The position numbers were made by a program, and so were the translations under genes. From positions 124,001 through 188,000 of the forward strand of contig NZ_FXAZ01000003.1 in the NCBI RefSeq assembly GCF_900177815.1: 64,000 nucleotides of DNA, given 5' to 3'. The notes under the pieces are model-generated. The model searched no databases, was not told the origin of the DNA, and saw only the letters and a list, made by a program, of their open reading frames with translations. This stretch comes from Paenibacillus aquistagni. GTDB taxonomy: Bacteria > Bacillota > Bacilli > Paenibacillales > Paenibacillaceae. Shown piece by piece: positions 1 through 10,313 of the stretch. Position 1 is the stretch's first letter; each line of letters begins with the position of its first letter.

Positions 1-68
1 CCTCAATTTTTAATAATAATGCATGTGGATTTAGAGATTTGTGTATTCGCATATGGCACAGTGCTTGC

Positions 69-99
69 TATACTTTTTAATGATAATGAGAATCATTAT
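69..99 (+). promoter_or_regulatory. Fur box and weak promoter upstream of the flavin monooxygenase
   Basis: Positions 81-99 read TGATAATGAGAATCATTAT, a near-perfect match to the classical 19-base Fur box inverted repeat. A possible -10 element TATACT lies at 69-74, only a few bases before it; the matching -35 is weak. A Fur-iron repressor bound here would cover the transcription start. It implies that the following monooxygenase, and probably the siderophore-binding lipoprotein behind it, are made under iron limitation. Confidence 0.85.
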
Positions 100-154
100 T
101 ATTTACTTATATTTTTATACTACTCAATTCATAGATAAGGGAAGGTTGATTGAT

Positions 155-1462
155 TTGAACGAGAAGAGACAGCTATGCATAGGACTAGCCCTGTCATCGA
201 CTTGGCTGAAGGGCAACGGCTGGCGGCGTCCCGACAGCGGCATCGAGGATTTATACTCCTCTGATTATTATGTTGAGCTGGCTAAGCTGGCCGAGAAGGC
301 GAAGCTTGATTTTGTATTTCGGCCAGATGCGATGTATCTCAATATGGATGCACTCAGCCATTCGCCGGGCTTTGGCAGCCTTGATCCGACGATTCTGCTA
401 GCTTCCATAGCACGAGAAACCAAATACATCGGACTTGTGACTACTGCCTCCACAACTTTTAATCCCCCTTATGTGGTGGCAAGACAGCTTCAGTCTCTGC
501 ATTGGGTCAGCAATGGCCGCGCGGGCTGGAATATGGTTACCGCTCTTGACGGGCTTGACAACTTCGGAGCCTCCCAGATGCCTTCATCGGAAGAGAGGTA
601 TGCGCAAGCCAGGGAGTTCTGCGACGTTGTACACAAGCTGTGGGACAGCTATCCGAACGAGGCGCTGCTCATGGATCGAGAGTCAGGGAAGATGGTCGAT
701 CAGGAGAAGATATCTCCAATTGATCATGCTGGAGAGTACTTCCGTGTCAAAGGGCCGCTTAATCTGCCTGCCCATTCTGCTGGCTCGATTCCTCTATTTC
801 AAGCCGGCGCTTCAAATACGGGCCGGGATTTTGCAGCCTCGACGGCGGATGCTATCTTCGCAGCCTCGCCTGATATTGCCTCAGGCACTGAGCTGCGCAG
901 CGATCTGAGAAGACGTGCGCAGGAGCATGGCCGTCACCCTGATGCAGTCCGGGTTCTGCCAGGCTTGTATTTCTTCTTGGCAAGCACGCGTGACGAGGCG
1001 CGTGAGCTGCACCGCGAAGCACATGCCCATCTAAGCACCGATCGTCGTTATCAAGCCGTCCAATCCATATTGGGTCTCGATATTCGTCATCTGCCTATGG
1101 ATCAGCGCGTCACTGCAGATGTGCTGCCTGATGCCGATCAGCCGGTACGCAGCCGAACCCATGCTGATCTGCTGCGCAGGCTCATTGTCGAGCAGCAGCC
1201 GACAGTAGAAGAGCTGCTGGCTAGACCTGAGGTGGTAGGCTCTGCCCATTGGGTCATTGTGGGCACTGTAGAAGATGCGCTTAAGGATATCCTTGCTTGG
1301 CATGAAGCGGGAGCGATGGATGGATTTATTGCCCTTCCGGGCGGGTCCAGACAGTCCATGCAGCTGTTCTTCGATGAGCTGATGCCGCTGCTGGTGGAAA
1401 GAGGATTATTCCGCAGCGAGTATACAGGTTCTATCTTGAGCGAGCATCTAGGCATTCAATAG
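155..1462 (+). CDS. LLM-class flavin-dependent monooxygenase (NtaA/SnaA/DszA type)
   Basis: A 435-residue luciferase-like TIM-barrel protein of the NtaA/SnaA/DszA branch, which uses reduced FMN supplied by a separate reductase to oxygenate sulfonates, chelators or related compounds. Family hallmarks seen: an N-terminal LALSSTW segment, FVFRPDAMYL near residue 55, the TTASTTFNPPYVVARQLQSLHW block, GRAGWNMVTA, and QAGASNTGRDFAA. The TTG at 155 is chosen because GGGAAGG ends nine bases upstream; the frame stays open further upstream but that part is low-complexity and lies in the promoter. A Fur box precedes it and a siderophore-binding lipoprotein follows 122 bases on, so an iron-related role (attack on a ferric chelator or xenosiderophore) is my inference. 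The substrate cannot be read from sequence. Confidence 0.85.
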   Translation: MNEKRQLCIGLALSSTWLKGNGWRRPDSGIEDLYSSDYYVELAKLAEKAKLDFVFRPDAMYLNMDALSHSPGFGSLDPTILLASIARETKYIGLVTTASTTFNPPYVVARQLQSLHWVSNGRAGWNMVTALDGLDNFGASQMPSSEERYAQAREFCDVVHKLWDSYPNEALLMDRESGKMVDQEKISPIDHAGEYFRVKGPLNLPAHSAGSIPLFQAGASNTGRDFAASTADAIFAASPDIASGTELRSDLRRRAQEHGRHPDAVRVLPGLYFFLASTRDEARELHREAHAHLSTDRRYQAVQSILGLDIRHLPMDQRVTADVLPDADQPVRSRTHADLLRRLIVEQQPTVEELLARPEVVGSAHWVIVGTVEDALKDILAWHEAGAMDGFIALPGGSRQSMQLFFDELMPLLVERGLFRSEYTGSILSEHLGIQ

Positions 1463-1584
1463 GTTGTTGGCACAGGCCGCAAAGGGTCTACGGGAGCAGC
1501 GCCTGCAATCAGATTCGCTGCACGACGTGCTTGATTTCTTCTTAGTAGAGCATAGAAATGGATAAGGAAAGGAATAGGGGTCGA

Positions 1585-2595
1585 ATGAAAAAAAGAATGA
1601 TGCTAGTTGGAGTGATTGCCTGCTTCATGCTTGTGTTGGCTGCATGTGGAGGAGGAAATCAAGCAAGCCAATCGGGTACTGACTCAAGCAGCACGGATAC
1701 GGCGCAAGCCGAGCCAAAGAATAGCGGCAATAGCAGCAGTGCAAAAGCAAGCCAGTCAAGAGAGGTTGAATATCTTGGCGAGCATTATACCGTGCCTGAG
1801 AAGGTGGAGAGAATCGTCATTACAGGAGCGATGGAGGCGATGGAGGATGCAGCTGTGCTGGATGTTCATCCTGTAGGTGCCATTTCTATCGGAGGCACAT
1901 TCCCTGACATGTTTGCAGCTATAACAGACAAGGCACAATCCATTGGCGAGAAGCAGCAGCCGAACTTTGAAAAGATATTGGAGCTGAAGCCCGACGTTAT
2001 TCTAGGCTCAACGAAGTTCCCTACAGAAGTAGTCGAGAATTTGCAAAAGATCGCACCTACCATTCTAGTATCGCATATCTCAACGAACTGGGATGCGAAT
2101 CTAAGACTCATGGCAGAATTAACAGGGAAGCAGGCAGAGGCGGAGCACATTCTGAAGCAATACAACACAGATACCCAAGCCGTGAAGGCCTCGCTTAAGG
2201 AAAAGCTGCAGGGCAAGAAAGTAGCCGCGCTGCGCATTCGTGGATCACAGGTCTTTGTGTATCCGAAGGATGTATACTTCAACCCCGTCTTGTATGATGA
2301 GATGGGTCTAGAGGTGCCAGAGCAGGTGATCGCAGCCAAGACACAGGAGGCGATCTCAACGGAGCAGCTGGCGGAGATGAATCCAGATTATTTGTTCTTG
2401 CAATTCACGATCAGCGAGGGTCAAGATGCTTCTAAAGTATATGAGGACCTGAAGCAGAATCCGATTGTCCAGCAGATCCACGCCTTCAAGGAGGACCATG
2501 TGTATATCAACGTGGTTGATCCTTTGATGGAGGGCGGGCCTGCTTACAGTCGAATCAAATTTGTTGAGAGCGTGCAGCAGCATCTGGATAAGTAA
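1585..2595 (+). CDS. Iron-siderophore ABC transporter substrate-binding lipoprotein
   Basis: A 336-residue FecB/FhuD-type periplasmic-binding protein. It starts with a positively charged MKKRMM and a hydrophobic stretch ending in the lipobox LAAC (Cys21), so it is a membrane-anchored extracellular receptor. A Ser/Thr/Gln-rich linker follows, then the class III binding-protein core with VERIVITGAMEAMEDA, ILELKPDVILGS and a long interlobe helix around LTGKQAEAEHIL. ATG 1585 follows AGGGG with good spacing; an in-frame ATG 27 bases earlier lacks one. It sits behind the Fur-boxed monooxygenase and ends at a terminator. No permease or ATPase adjoins it, so it must borrow a transporter encoded elsewhere. 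Ferric chelate binding is a family inference. Confidence 0.88.
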   Translation: MKKRMMLVGVIACFMLVLAACGGGNQASQSGTDSSSTDTAQAEPKNSGNSSSAKASQSREVEYLGEHYTVPEKVERIVITGAMEAMEDAAVLDVHPVGAISIGGTFPDMFAAITDKAQSIGEKQQPNFEKILELKPDVILGSTKFPTEVVENLQKIAPTILVSHISTNWDANLRLMAELTGKQAEAEHILKQYNTDTQAVKASLKEKLQGKKVAALRIRGSQVFVYPKDVYFNPVLYDEMGLEVPEQVIAAKTQEAISTEQLAEMNPDYLFLQFTISEGQDASKVYEDLKQNPIVQQIHAFKEDHVYINVVDPLMEGGPAYSRIKFVESVQQHLDK

Positions 2596-2653
2596 TGGCT
2601 AGCTAGCGGTGCTTGTCTTGACAGCTCGATAGGGGCAGTGCACCCATGACAGG

Positions 2654-2688
2654 AAAGAGAGGGCTGATCCCTCTCTTTTTTTGTTTTT
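2654..2688 (+). terminator. Intrinsic terminator after the siderophore-binding protein
   Basis: A ten-base stem AAAGAGAGGG / CCCTCTCTTT with a five-base loop is followed by a run of T residues. It closes the monooxygenase and binding-protein unit. Confidence 0.9.
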
Positions 2689-2941
2689 GCAGTCGTAATA
2701 CTTTTGCCCTGTTCGCAGTTGGCGAAGTATGTGATCATGGATTCATCGAAGCAATGAGGCCACTCGCTTCATGCTTCGGCCTTTCAGGCTATTGCGGTCC
2801 TTCCTTCTACACTCATTGGCGAATTAGGGCCGCAGCTTCCCTGAAGGATGCTTACTCACGAGAGGAGGTTCCAGGCTATCATATTCCTTCCTTCTATTGA
2901 TTCCTCAACCAAATGTAGGGATATGGCTTTCCTGGATTCTT

Positions 2942-5044
2942 ATGATCAACCAAACGATATATTTGCGAAGAGCACATAAGCTTGTTGTGAACCAAGAAGC
3001 ACATGCGGGTCAGCTTTCAAACGCCCATTTGGCCTCAGCGATGAAAAACATCGAGCACCTCGGCTTTACATTCTCGCCTTTATTGATGCAGGCGGTCCGT
3101 ACCTTGCCAGTAGATCAGTTCGAGGCGCTGTATCGCCAGCTGGTAGCGGATCTGAAGGTTATGGTAGGCGCCCATGTCGCATATAAGCCGATGTATCCGA
3201 ACTTCCCGATGCAGGTCATGGAAGAAGAAGATGCCGAGCTTTATCTCAATGCGCTCTATCATTATTGCACGCTGGAGCTTCTGCAGTATGAGGTGCGTGA
3301 GCGGCTGCCTTTGCTGGATAAGGTAAAGCTTACCGTGATCGATCTTGGAACAGAAGCGGCGTTCTACACGATGATCCGTCAGCTCATTCAAGCGAACGGT
3401 TCCATCTCCGAGACGGACAAAGAGGATATCGATACGGTGATTGCGCAGGCCAATCCCGACCGGCTTGCAGAGATCCTGCCCGCTGAGATTCCGTTTAAAG
3501 AAAACGTCGCGTTTGTAGCGGGATCATTATACAAGCACGACAAAGCCAATGTGGAGCTGCTTGGACGATACATCAAGACAGCTACCGATGTGCTGCGTCT
3601 GGCTGCTGCATGGTCAGAGGGCGATGTCAGCCTTGCCGAGCCCACCCGTTTTCGCAAATTCAAGCGTTCGGAGAGACGTCTCCTGCTTGGCTTGCTTGAG
3701 CAGTGCGGCTCCATTACCGAAGATATGCTGAGATATAAAGAGCGCTGGGTTCGATTAGGGGAGATTCTTCACCCTTCCGAATACAAAGCGCGATATACAC
3801 GATGCAAGGAAGCCTTTGATATCCTGCGCAATGATAAGCCTTTTGCGACCTTTAATGGGAGCGTTGAAGTGGCCTTTCATTATAATCTGATCTGGAATCT
3901 TATTGAGCTGTTGATGAAGCGCCCAGGCGAGTTTGCTAGAAGACTGGATCAGCTGCTTCGCAAGAACGAGCAGACGGAATATGTCATCTTGGCCTTTGGT
4001 GAGGTGGCGAACCAAGTGGCGACAACGGTGCTGCTGCAAGTGAAATCTTATTTTGCCCATCGTCATGAACAGCAGGAGCAGCGCACCTTTTTCCCAAAAG
4101 GCAATGTGGCGAGAGCCTATGCCATTCCCAATACACTACCGCCTATTGAGGCTTCGGTATGCCATGCCATTGTAAACCTGTGCGATCAGGTGCTGGAAGA
4201 GCGATTCTCCGCTATGGCTCCATTAGGTAAGACGTACGTTGATCCTAAGCTGAAGACCTATCTCGTACCATTCTCACAACGATCAGCAAGCAAATCGCTG
4301 CGCACGATTGTGCGCGGGAGCCGTGTGCCGATGCCAGAGGGGGATACAATACGCTTCTTCAACTGGTGGAAGGAAGGTATCGTTCAGGGCAAGCCAACGG
4401 GACGTGTCGATATTGACTTGTCGTCGGTGATGTATGATCACAATTGGGAGTACGTAGAGCATATCTCGTATACGAATCTTCGCTCCAGCAAGTATCAGGC
4501 GGTCCATAGCGGTGATATCGTAACGGCCCCTCATGGGGCATGCGAGTTCATTGATCTGCATATCCCCTCGATTGTCGAATATGGCGGACGTTATGTTGTG
4601 ACTGCGCTTTACTCCTACACTGATCAGCCTTATTGCGATCTGCCAGCGTGCTTCGTGGGCTGGATGATGCGCAAGAAGCCGGGTTCTGGGGAGATCTTCG
4701 AGCCTGCGACGGTTGTCGATAAGATCGATGTGACCGCCAATACGCAGATTGCAATTCCGGTGATTCTGGATCTGGTCAAGCGGACGGTTATCTGGACGGA
4801 CCTGTCTTTAACGAGACATCCATTCCATTACAATAATGTGGAGAACAATCAAAAAGGCATGGTGTTGATGGGAAAAGCCATGTCTACCCTGCAGAAGCCA
4901 GACCTGCATGATTTGTTTACACTCCACGCCAAGGCAAGAGGCCAGCTGGTCGCCTCAGCGGATGAAGCCGATACGATCTTCTCGGTCGACCAAGGCGTTA
5001 CGCCCTTTGATCTAGAAGAGATCATGGCGGAATATTTGGCTTAG
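2942..5044 (+). CDS. Large protein with a C-terminal TerD-like domain (MXAN_6230/SCO0854-like)
   Basis: A 700-residue soluble protein without signal peptide or membrane segment. The N-terminal two thirds are helical and unrecognised, starting with the TIYLRRAHKL block typical of a family I remember as MXAN_6230/SCO0854. From about residue 490 the chain resembles TerD/TerZ stress proteins: VDIDLSSVMYD, then SGDIV...GACEFIDLHIP, and a Ca-site-like acidic pattern. The family is named for a RING domain, but I see no clustered Cys/His pairs here. TerD proteins act in Ter-dependent stress responses and usually sit in ter operons; none is adjacent. The ATG at 2942 is chosen by similarity of the TIYLRR start, not by its weak ribosome site; an upstream in-frame TTG at 2897 is possible. 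Confidence 0.6.
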   Translation: MINQTIYLRRAHKLVVNQEAHAGQLSNAHLASAMKNIEHLGFTFSPLLMQAVRTLPVDQFEALYRQLVADLKVMVGAHVAYKPMYPNFPMQVMEEEDAELYLNALYHYCTLELLQYEVRERLPLLDKVKLTVIDLGTEAAFYTMIRQLIQANGSISETDKEDIDTVIAQANPDRLAEILPAEIPFKENVAFVAGSLYKHDKANVELLGRYIKTATDVLRLAAAWSEGDVSLAEPTRFRKFKRSERRLLLGLLEQCGSITEDMLRYKERWVRLGEILHPSEYKARYTRCKEAFDILRNDKPFATFNGSVEVAFHYNLIWNLIELLMKRPGEFARRLDQLLRKNEQTEYVILAFGEVANQVATTVLLQVKSYFAHRHEQQEQRTFFPKGNVARAYAIPNTLPPIEASVCHAIVNLCDQVLEERFSAMAPLGKTYVDPKLKTYLVPFSQRSASKSLRTIVRGSRVPMPEGDTIRFFNWWKEGIVQGKPTGRVDIDLSSVMYDHNWEYVEHISYTNLRSSKYQAVHSGDIVTAPHGACEFIDLHIPSIVEYGGRYVVTALYSYTDQPYCDLPACFVGWMMRKKPGSGEIFEPATVVDKIDVTANTQIAIPVILDLVKRTVIWTDLSLTRHPFHYNNVENNQKGMVLMGKAMSTLQKPDLHDLFTLHAKARGQLVASADEADTIFSVDQGVTPFDLEEIMAEYLA

Positions 5045-5185
5045 TTGCAGAACGAGACATCTAGCTATCGTGATTGGAGAGTGGCCTGCAGGCTGCTCTT
5101 ATTTTATTGAGGAAAAAGTTGATGTGACGGGTTATCGCTAGTTGCCTGGTGGCTTGTAGCGCTGACCAGAATAGATAGTAGTTGA

Positions 5186-5397
5186 TTGCGTTATAGCTGG
5201 AGATTCCAGCATATGTGGGGGCAGATGTGTCTGCGAGAGCGGGGTATCCCACAATTGCGGTTCCGGCGGGAATACAGGATAGCGGCAGGCCGTTTGGCAT
5301 CACCTTTGCAGGCATGGCTTTTAGCGAGCCGACCCTCATCCGTCTAGCTTATGCGTATGAACAGCGGACAAAGCATAGAAGAAAGCCAGTTTTATAA
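5186..5397 (+). pseudogene. Remnant of an amidase C-terminus
   Basis: Translation from 5215 gives the sequence ARAGYPTIAVPAG, then SGRPFGITF and FSEPTLIRLAYAYEQ, which is the C-terminal end of amidase-signature family enzymes. The catalytic Ser-cisSer-Lys core is missing. Reading the same frame upstream gives IAL, a stop codon, then LEIPAYVGADVSA, where an intact enzyme would have a continuous IALLFPxYxGA segment, so the remnant carries both truncation and an internal stop. No ribosome site precedes it. It lies between the TerD-like gene and the LacI regulator. Confidence 0.8.
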
Positions 5398-5636
5398 CCA
5401 CGAACGTTTTCAGAAGAAACGAAACGACCGTTCCCTGGTGGAATACCGAGAAACGGTCGCAGCATATTGGTGTCTTTTTATTCTTATCTACTTGACGGGG
5501 TTATGACAACATTAGGGATGGCTTTTTATACGGTTAATAGCCTTGAATAAAGACGGAGTCTTGTCTAGATCAAAGGTGTAGGGCAACCTATATGACGGTT
5601 TAAAAGCAGAGGTCATATGTTAAAGCGTCTTCGTGA

Positions 5637-5744
5637 TTGACACATCGATAGTAAGAATAATATGATGATGGTAACGTAAACGTTTAACCTTAGCTAATTG
5701 TCTAAAAATATCAGTTCTCTTTTTAAAAGAAGTAAACGTTTACT
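5637..5744 (+). promoter_or_regulatory. Promoter and two operators of the LacI-family regulator
   Basis: A promoter TTGACA (5637-5642), 18-base spacer, TATGAT (5661-5666) is followed by GTAAACGTTTAA at 5676-5687 and the perfect palindrome AGTAAACGTTTACT at 5731-5744, which abuts the ribosome site. The central TAAACGTTTA is the classic LacI/GalR-family half-site pair. The same motif recurs before the glucosidase gene, so the regulator probably controls itself and its neighbour. The rest of the 5398-5759 gap holds an 8-base inverted repeat (CGACCGTT at 5425, AACGGTCG at 5452) and nothing else I recognise. Confidence 0.8.
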
Positions 5745-5759
5745 TAGAAGGGTGGTAGT

Positions 5760-6764
5760 ATGGCGTCTACGATTAAGGATATTGCGAGAGTAGCAGGAGT
5801 GTCCACGGCGACGGTATCCAGGGTGCTTAACCATCTTGGCGGGTACAACGAAGACACCGAGAAGAAGGTTATGGCAGTAGCAAAGGCTTTAGGCTATCGG
5901 AAAAATGAAAATGCGAGAAGTCTGGTGCAGAAGTCGTCCAAGACGATCGGGGTGATTATGCCGGAGGTCACAACCGCCTTCTATGGCGACATTATAAAAG
6001 GAATAGAAGATGTCGCTTATGAATATGGGTATAGTGTAATCCTTACGCACGCAGGCAGTCAGGGCAGCCGCATTCAGGAGAGCATGAATCTGATGGGAGA
6101 GCGCAGAGTCGATGGGCTTATTATAGTCTCCGTAGAGCTGCATGAGCCTGCAATGGAGTCGCTGTTATCCCTTGACGTGCCGTATATCCTGATATCGACG
6201 AAGACGAAGCGAGAAGATGCGCCATACATCAAGGTTGATGATGAACGAGCGGCATATACAGCCGTGAAATACTTGATTGATCATCATCATCGCACAATTG
6301 GAATGGCAGGGGCCAATCCGGAAGACCCGATTGCAGGCGCCCCAAGGATTAACGGTTATATTCAAGCGCTGCTTGATCATGGCATTAAGGTTGATTTGAA
6401 CTTGATTAAGGCGGGAGACTTTAGCTTTGAGTCTGGCAAACAAGCGATGCAGGCGTTTCTAGAAGATCAAGCGAAGATCACCGCTGTATTTTGCGCGAGC
6501 GATGAGGCTGCGCTTGGCATAATCTCAGCTTGCTTCGAGCGCCAGATTAGCGTGCCGGAGGACCTGACTGTTGTCGGCTATGACAATTCCAAGGTCTCTT
6601 CGATGTCGATCCCCCCGCTTACCACGGTCGCCCAGCCTCTCTATGAGATGGGGAAAGCCGGCTGCTCCAAGCTGATGGACGCGATTATCCATCATACATC
6701 CATTGAATCCCAAGTGATTGCACATGAACTAGTCGTGCGCCAATCCGTAAAAAAATTATCTTAG
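5760..6764 (+). CDS. LacI/GalR-family transcriptional repressor
   Basis: A 334-residue repressor. Residues 4-28 form the LacI helix-turn-helix (IKDIARVAGVSTATVSRVLN) and the hinge helix follows; residues 60-330 are a periplasmic-binding-like sugar sensor with GVIMPEVTTAFYGDIIKGIE, the GLIIVS strand, VKVDDERAAY-like and DLTVVGYDN signatures. ATG 5760 follows GAAGGGTGG. Two TAAACGTTTA operators lie upstream and a third before the adjacent oligo-1,6-glucosidase, so autoregulation and control of alpha-glucoside use are likely. The inducer is probably an isomalto- or malto-oligosaccharide, by context only. It is not CcpA: the N-terminus and the absence of a general catabolite context argue for a local regulator. 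Confidence 0.93.
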   Translation: MASTIKDIARVAGVSTATVSRVLNHLGGYNEDTEKKVMAVAKALGYRKNENARSLVQKSSKTIGVIMPEVTTAFYGDIIKGIEDVAYEYGYSVILTHAGSQGSRIQESMNLMGERRVDGLIIVSVELHEPAMESLLSLDVPYILISTKTKREDAPYIKVDDERAAYTAVKYLIDHHHRTIGMAGANPEDPIAGAPRINGYIQALLDHGIKVDLNLIKAGDFSFESGKQAMQAFLEDQAKITAVFCASDEAALGIISACFERQISVPEDLTVVGYDNSKVSSMSIPPLTTVAQPLYEMGKAGCSKLMDAIIHHTSIESQVIAHELVVRQSVKKLS

Positions 6765-8501
<1,737 letters not shown>

Positions 8502-8598
8502 GGAAATACGAGACTACGAGCAAGGTGTGCAGCCATCTCACAGCTTACTTGCATGGCTGCTGTTCTCTCGATGGATGGTCTTGTCTATCAAAAAATGA

Positions 8599-8643
8599 AA
8601 AAATGACCTCAGTTCCGCGCTGCCGTGGAAGCTGAGGTTTTTT
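8599..8643. terminator. Bidirectional terminator between convergent genes
   Basis: The stem ACCTCAG..TTCC / GGAA..CTGAGGT is flanked by an A-run on the left and a T-run on the right, so it can stop the glucosidase transcript from the left and the CdsA-like transcript from the right. Confidence 0.88.
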
Positions 8644-8657
8644 CACATAAGCATGCA

Positions 8658-9572
8658 TTACATGAACTCGAAGAAGTAGCGAATCATATGGAAAAAGACA
8701 GGCGAGGTATACGTCAGGCTGTCGATGCGGCTCAAGTATTTCTTCTTCAGCGCGTCGAACTTATGGCCGTCGCCAATCAGCAGGTCGCGCTTCAATACGG
8801 ATATGGTCAAGCTGCCGAAGAATCCGCTAAGACTGATCAGCAGGCCGGAAAATATGCCGAACACCGGGCCAATCGGCGTCAGATAGAGCTGAATCAGATA
8901 AGCAGCTCCTGTCGTCACAATCAGGGCAATGGCGAAGCCCTCCCAGGTCAAGTTCAGGTTGGCGGTCGGCACGACCTTCCGCTTGCCGAAGTAGAGCGAG
9001 ACAAGATAATGAATGACATCATTAAGCTGCGTCAGCACGACTAAGAACAGCACCAGTCCTGCGCCATATTGAGGCGTTGCAAATTGAAAGTAGGCAAGGT
9101 GGCTAAGTCCAAACACCATGAGCATCAGTCCCCACTGGGTGGAGCTGACGCTGCGCATGAAGCCGACGGTGCCTTTGTTGATCAAGCGCGGCAGCGGCAG
9201 GAACAAGAATACGTAGATCGGGATAAACACAATAAACATCCCGTACCATTCGATATAGATCCAATAGAACTGGAACGGTATCGATAAGTAAGCCCATAAG
9301 TACAATCGGCGGTCCGCTTTTCTTGAACGAATCATGGAGAAATATTCTTTTAGCGAAAAGAACGCAAGTGTCATAATAGCGAGCAGCGACACCACAGGGT
9401 GGATTAGCGGCGCCAAGCAGAAGACGAAGAACATGGCCCACCAAGTCTTAATGCGAAGTCCAATGATCGTGTAGTCTGTATCAGGCTGCATTCGAGCCGC
9501 CACGGCGTACACAACATGAACGACACATAAGACGGCAAATATTATGATCGAAATGGATAAGGAATGAGTCAA
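8658..9572 (-). CDS. CdsA-like membrane protein (phosphatidate cytidylyltransferase family)
   Basis: A 304-residue polytopic membrane protein with about eight hydrophobic helices. The C-terminal part SGFFGSLTISVLKRDL, GDGHKFDALKKKYLSRIDSLTYTSPVF follows the layout of the CTP-transferase signature (S-x-x-K-R ... K-D ... H-G-G ... D-R-x-D), and QLNDVIHYLVSLYFGKRKVVP matches the upstream conserved loop. The His-Gly-Gly part is degenerate, although RIDSL is kept. Closest overall to the YnbB-like branch rather than the housekeeping CdsA. It would act at the membrane on CDP-lipid synthesis if active. The TTG start follows only a weak ribosome site; the next ATG is internal to the first helices. It stands alone between convergent and divergent neighbours. 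Confidence 0.75.
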   Translation of the reverse strand: MTHSLSISIIIFAVLCVVHVVYAVAARMQPDTDYTIIGLRIKTWWAMFFVFCLAPLIHPVVSLLAIMTLAFFSLKEYFSMIRSRKADRRLYLWAYLSIPFQFYWIYIEWYGMFIVFIPIYVFLFLPLPRLINKGTVGFMRSVSSTQWGLMLMVFGLSHLAYFQFATPQYGAGLVLFLVVLTQLNDVIHYLVSLYFGKRKVVPTANLNLTWEGFAIALIVTTGAAYLIQLYLTPIGPVFGIFSGLLISLSGFFGSLTISVLKRDLLIGDGHKFDALKKKYLSRIDSLTYTSPVFFHMIRYFFEFM

Positions 9573-9670
9573 TGCGCATCACCATCTTGTCGTAAGCTTA
9601 CAATTCCAATAGAGGAGTCTTATGTTATTATGAAGGAATAGTCCAATGTTGATAAGGGGTAATTTAGAAA

Positions 9671-10207
9671 ATGACTGCGGAGCGATCAGTCTTTATCCTG
9701 CTTACGAATACGGGAACGATATTTACGAGGGTGATTCAGAGCTATACAAGGGCGCCTTATAATCATGCTTCTATTTCCTTCGATCGGGAGCTCTGTGAAT
9801 TGTACAGCTTTGGCAGGAAGCACCCCCATAATCCGCTCGATGGCGGTTTTGTCAAAGAGGACATTAAGCTTGGCACCTTCAGCAAATATCCGAATACAAC
9901 CTGTGTCCTATATGAGCTGAAGGTATCGGAACGCGAGATTGAGAAGATGAAGCGGGTGCTTAAAGTCTTTATTCGAAGCAAGGAAAAGTTTATGTACAAT
10001 CTCTTAGGTGTCATTGGCGTAGCGCTAAAGGAGCCCGTCGAATTCAGCAACTCCTACTTTTGCTCGCAGTTCGTCGCAGAGGTGCTGCAGCGATCTGGGA
10101 TCAAGATCTGGGATAAGCTCCCCGCACTGGTCACACCTGATGATTTTCGCCAGAGCGAGCGTATGCACCTGATCTACGAAGGCAAGCTAAGTGAATATCA
10201 GCCCTGA
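9671..10207 (+). CDS. NlpC/P60-superfamily (permuted papain-fold) protein
   Basis: A 178-residue protein with the circularly permuted papain-like arrangement of the YiiX/YebB group: an early Thr/His strand-helix VIQSYTRAPYNHASISFD with the presumed catalytic His at about residue 36, and a late SYFCSQFVAEVLQRSG helix carrying the presumed nucleophile Cys near residue 131. Family members are cysteine peptidases, amidases or acyltransferases acting on peptidoglycan or lipids. No signal peptide or membrane segment is evident, so a cytoplasmic or membrane-surface role is possible. It begins 98 bases from the divergent CdsA-like gene and is followed by the thioredoxin-like gene about 100 bases later. 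The substrate is unknown. Confidence 0.75.
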   Translation: MTAERSVFILLTNTGTIFTRVIQSYTRAPYNHASISFDRELCELYSFGRKHPHNPLDGGFVKEDIKLGTFSKYPNTTCVLYELKVSEREIEKMKRVLKVFIRSKEKFMYNLLGVIGVALKEPVEFSNSYFCSQFVAEVLQRSGIKIWDKLPALVTPDDFRQSERMHLIYEGKLSEYQP

Positions 10208-10313
10208 GTATTGAGCCCCGAATCTAAATGATGAACAGGCTGGCGAGACTGGGAGGACAATAGTTTGCATCAAAAGACAGAAGATTGAGGATGAAGGGAG
10301 TGAAACAGCAGCA

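Noticed and set aside
2646-2900. An 84-codon frame after the siderophore-binding gene
   Set aside because: It begins within the terminator, has no ribosome site and does not look like any protein family.
8625-9044. Long rightward frame opposite the CdsA-like gene
   Set aside because: It is the antisense of a clear membrane-protein gene, with Gln/Glu-rich shadow composition and no ribosome site.
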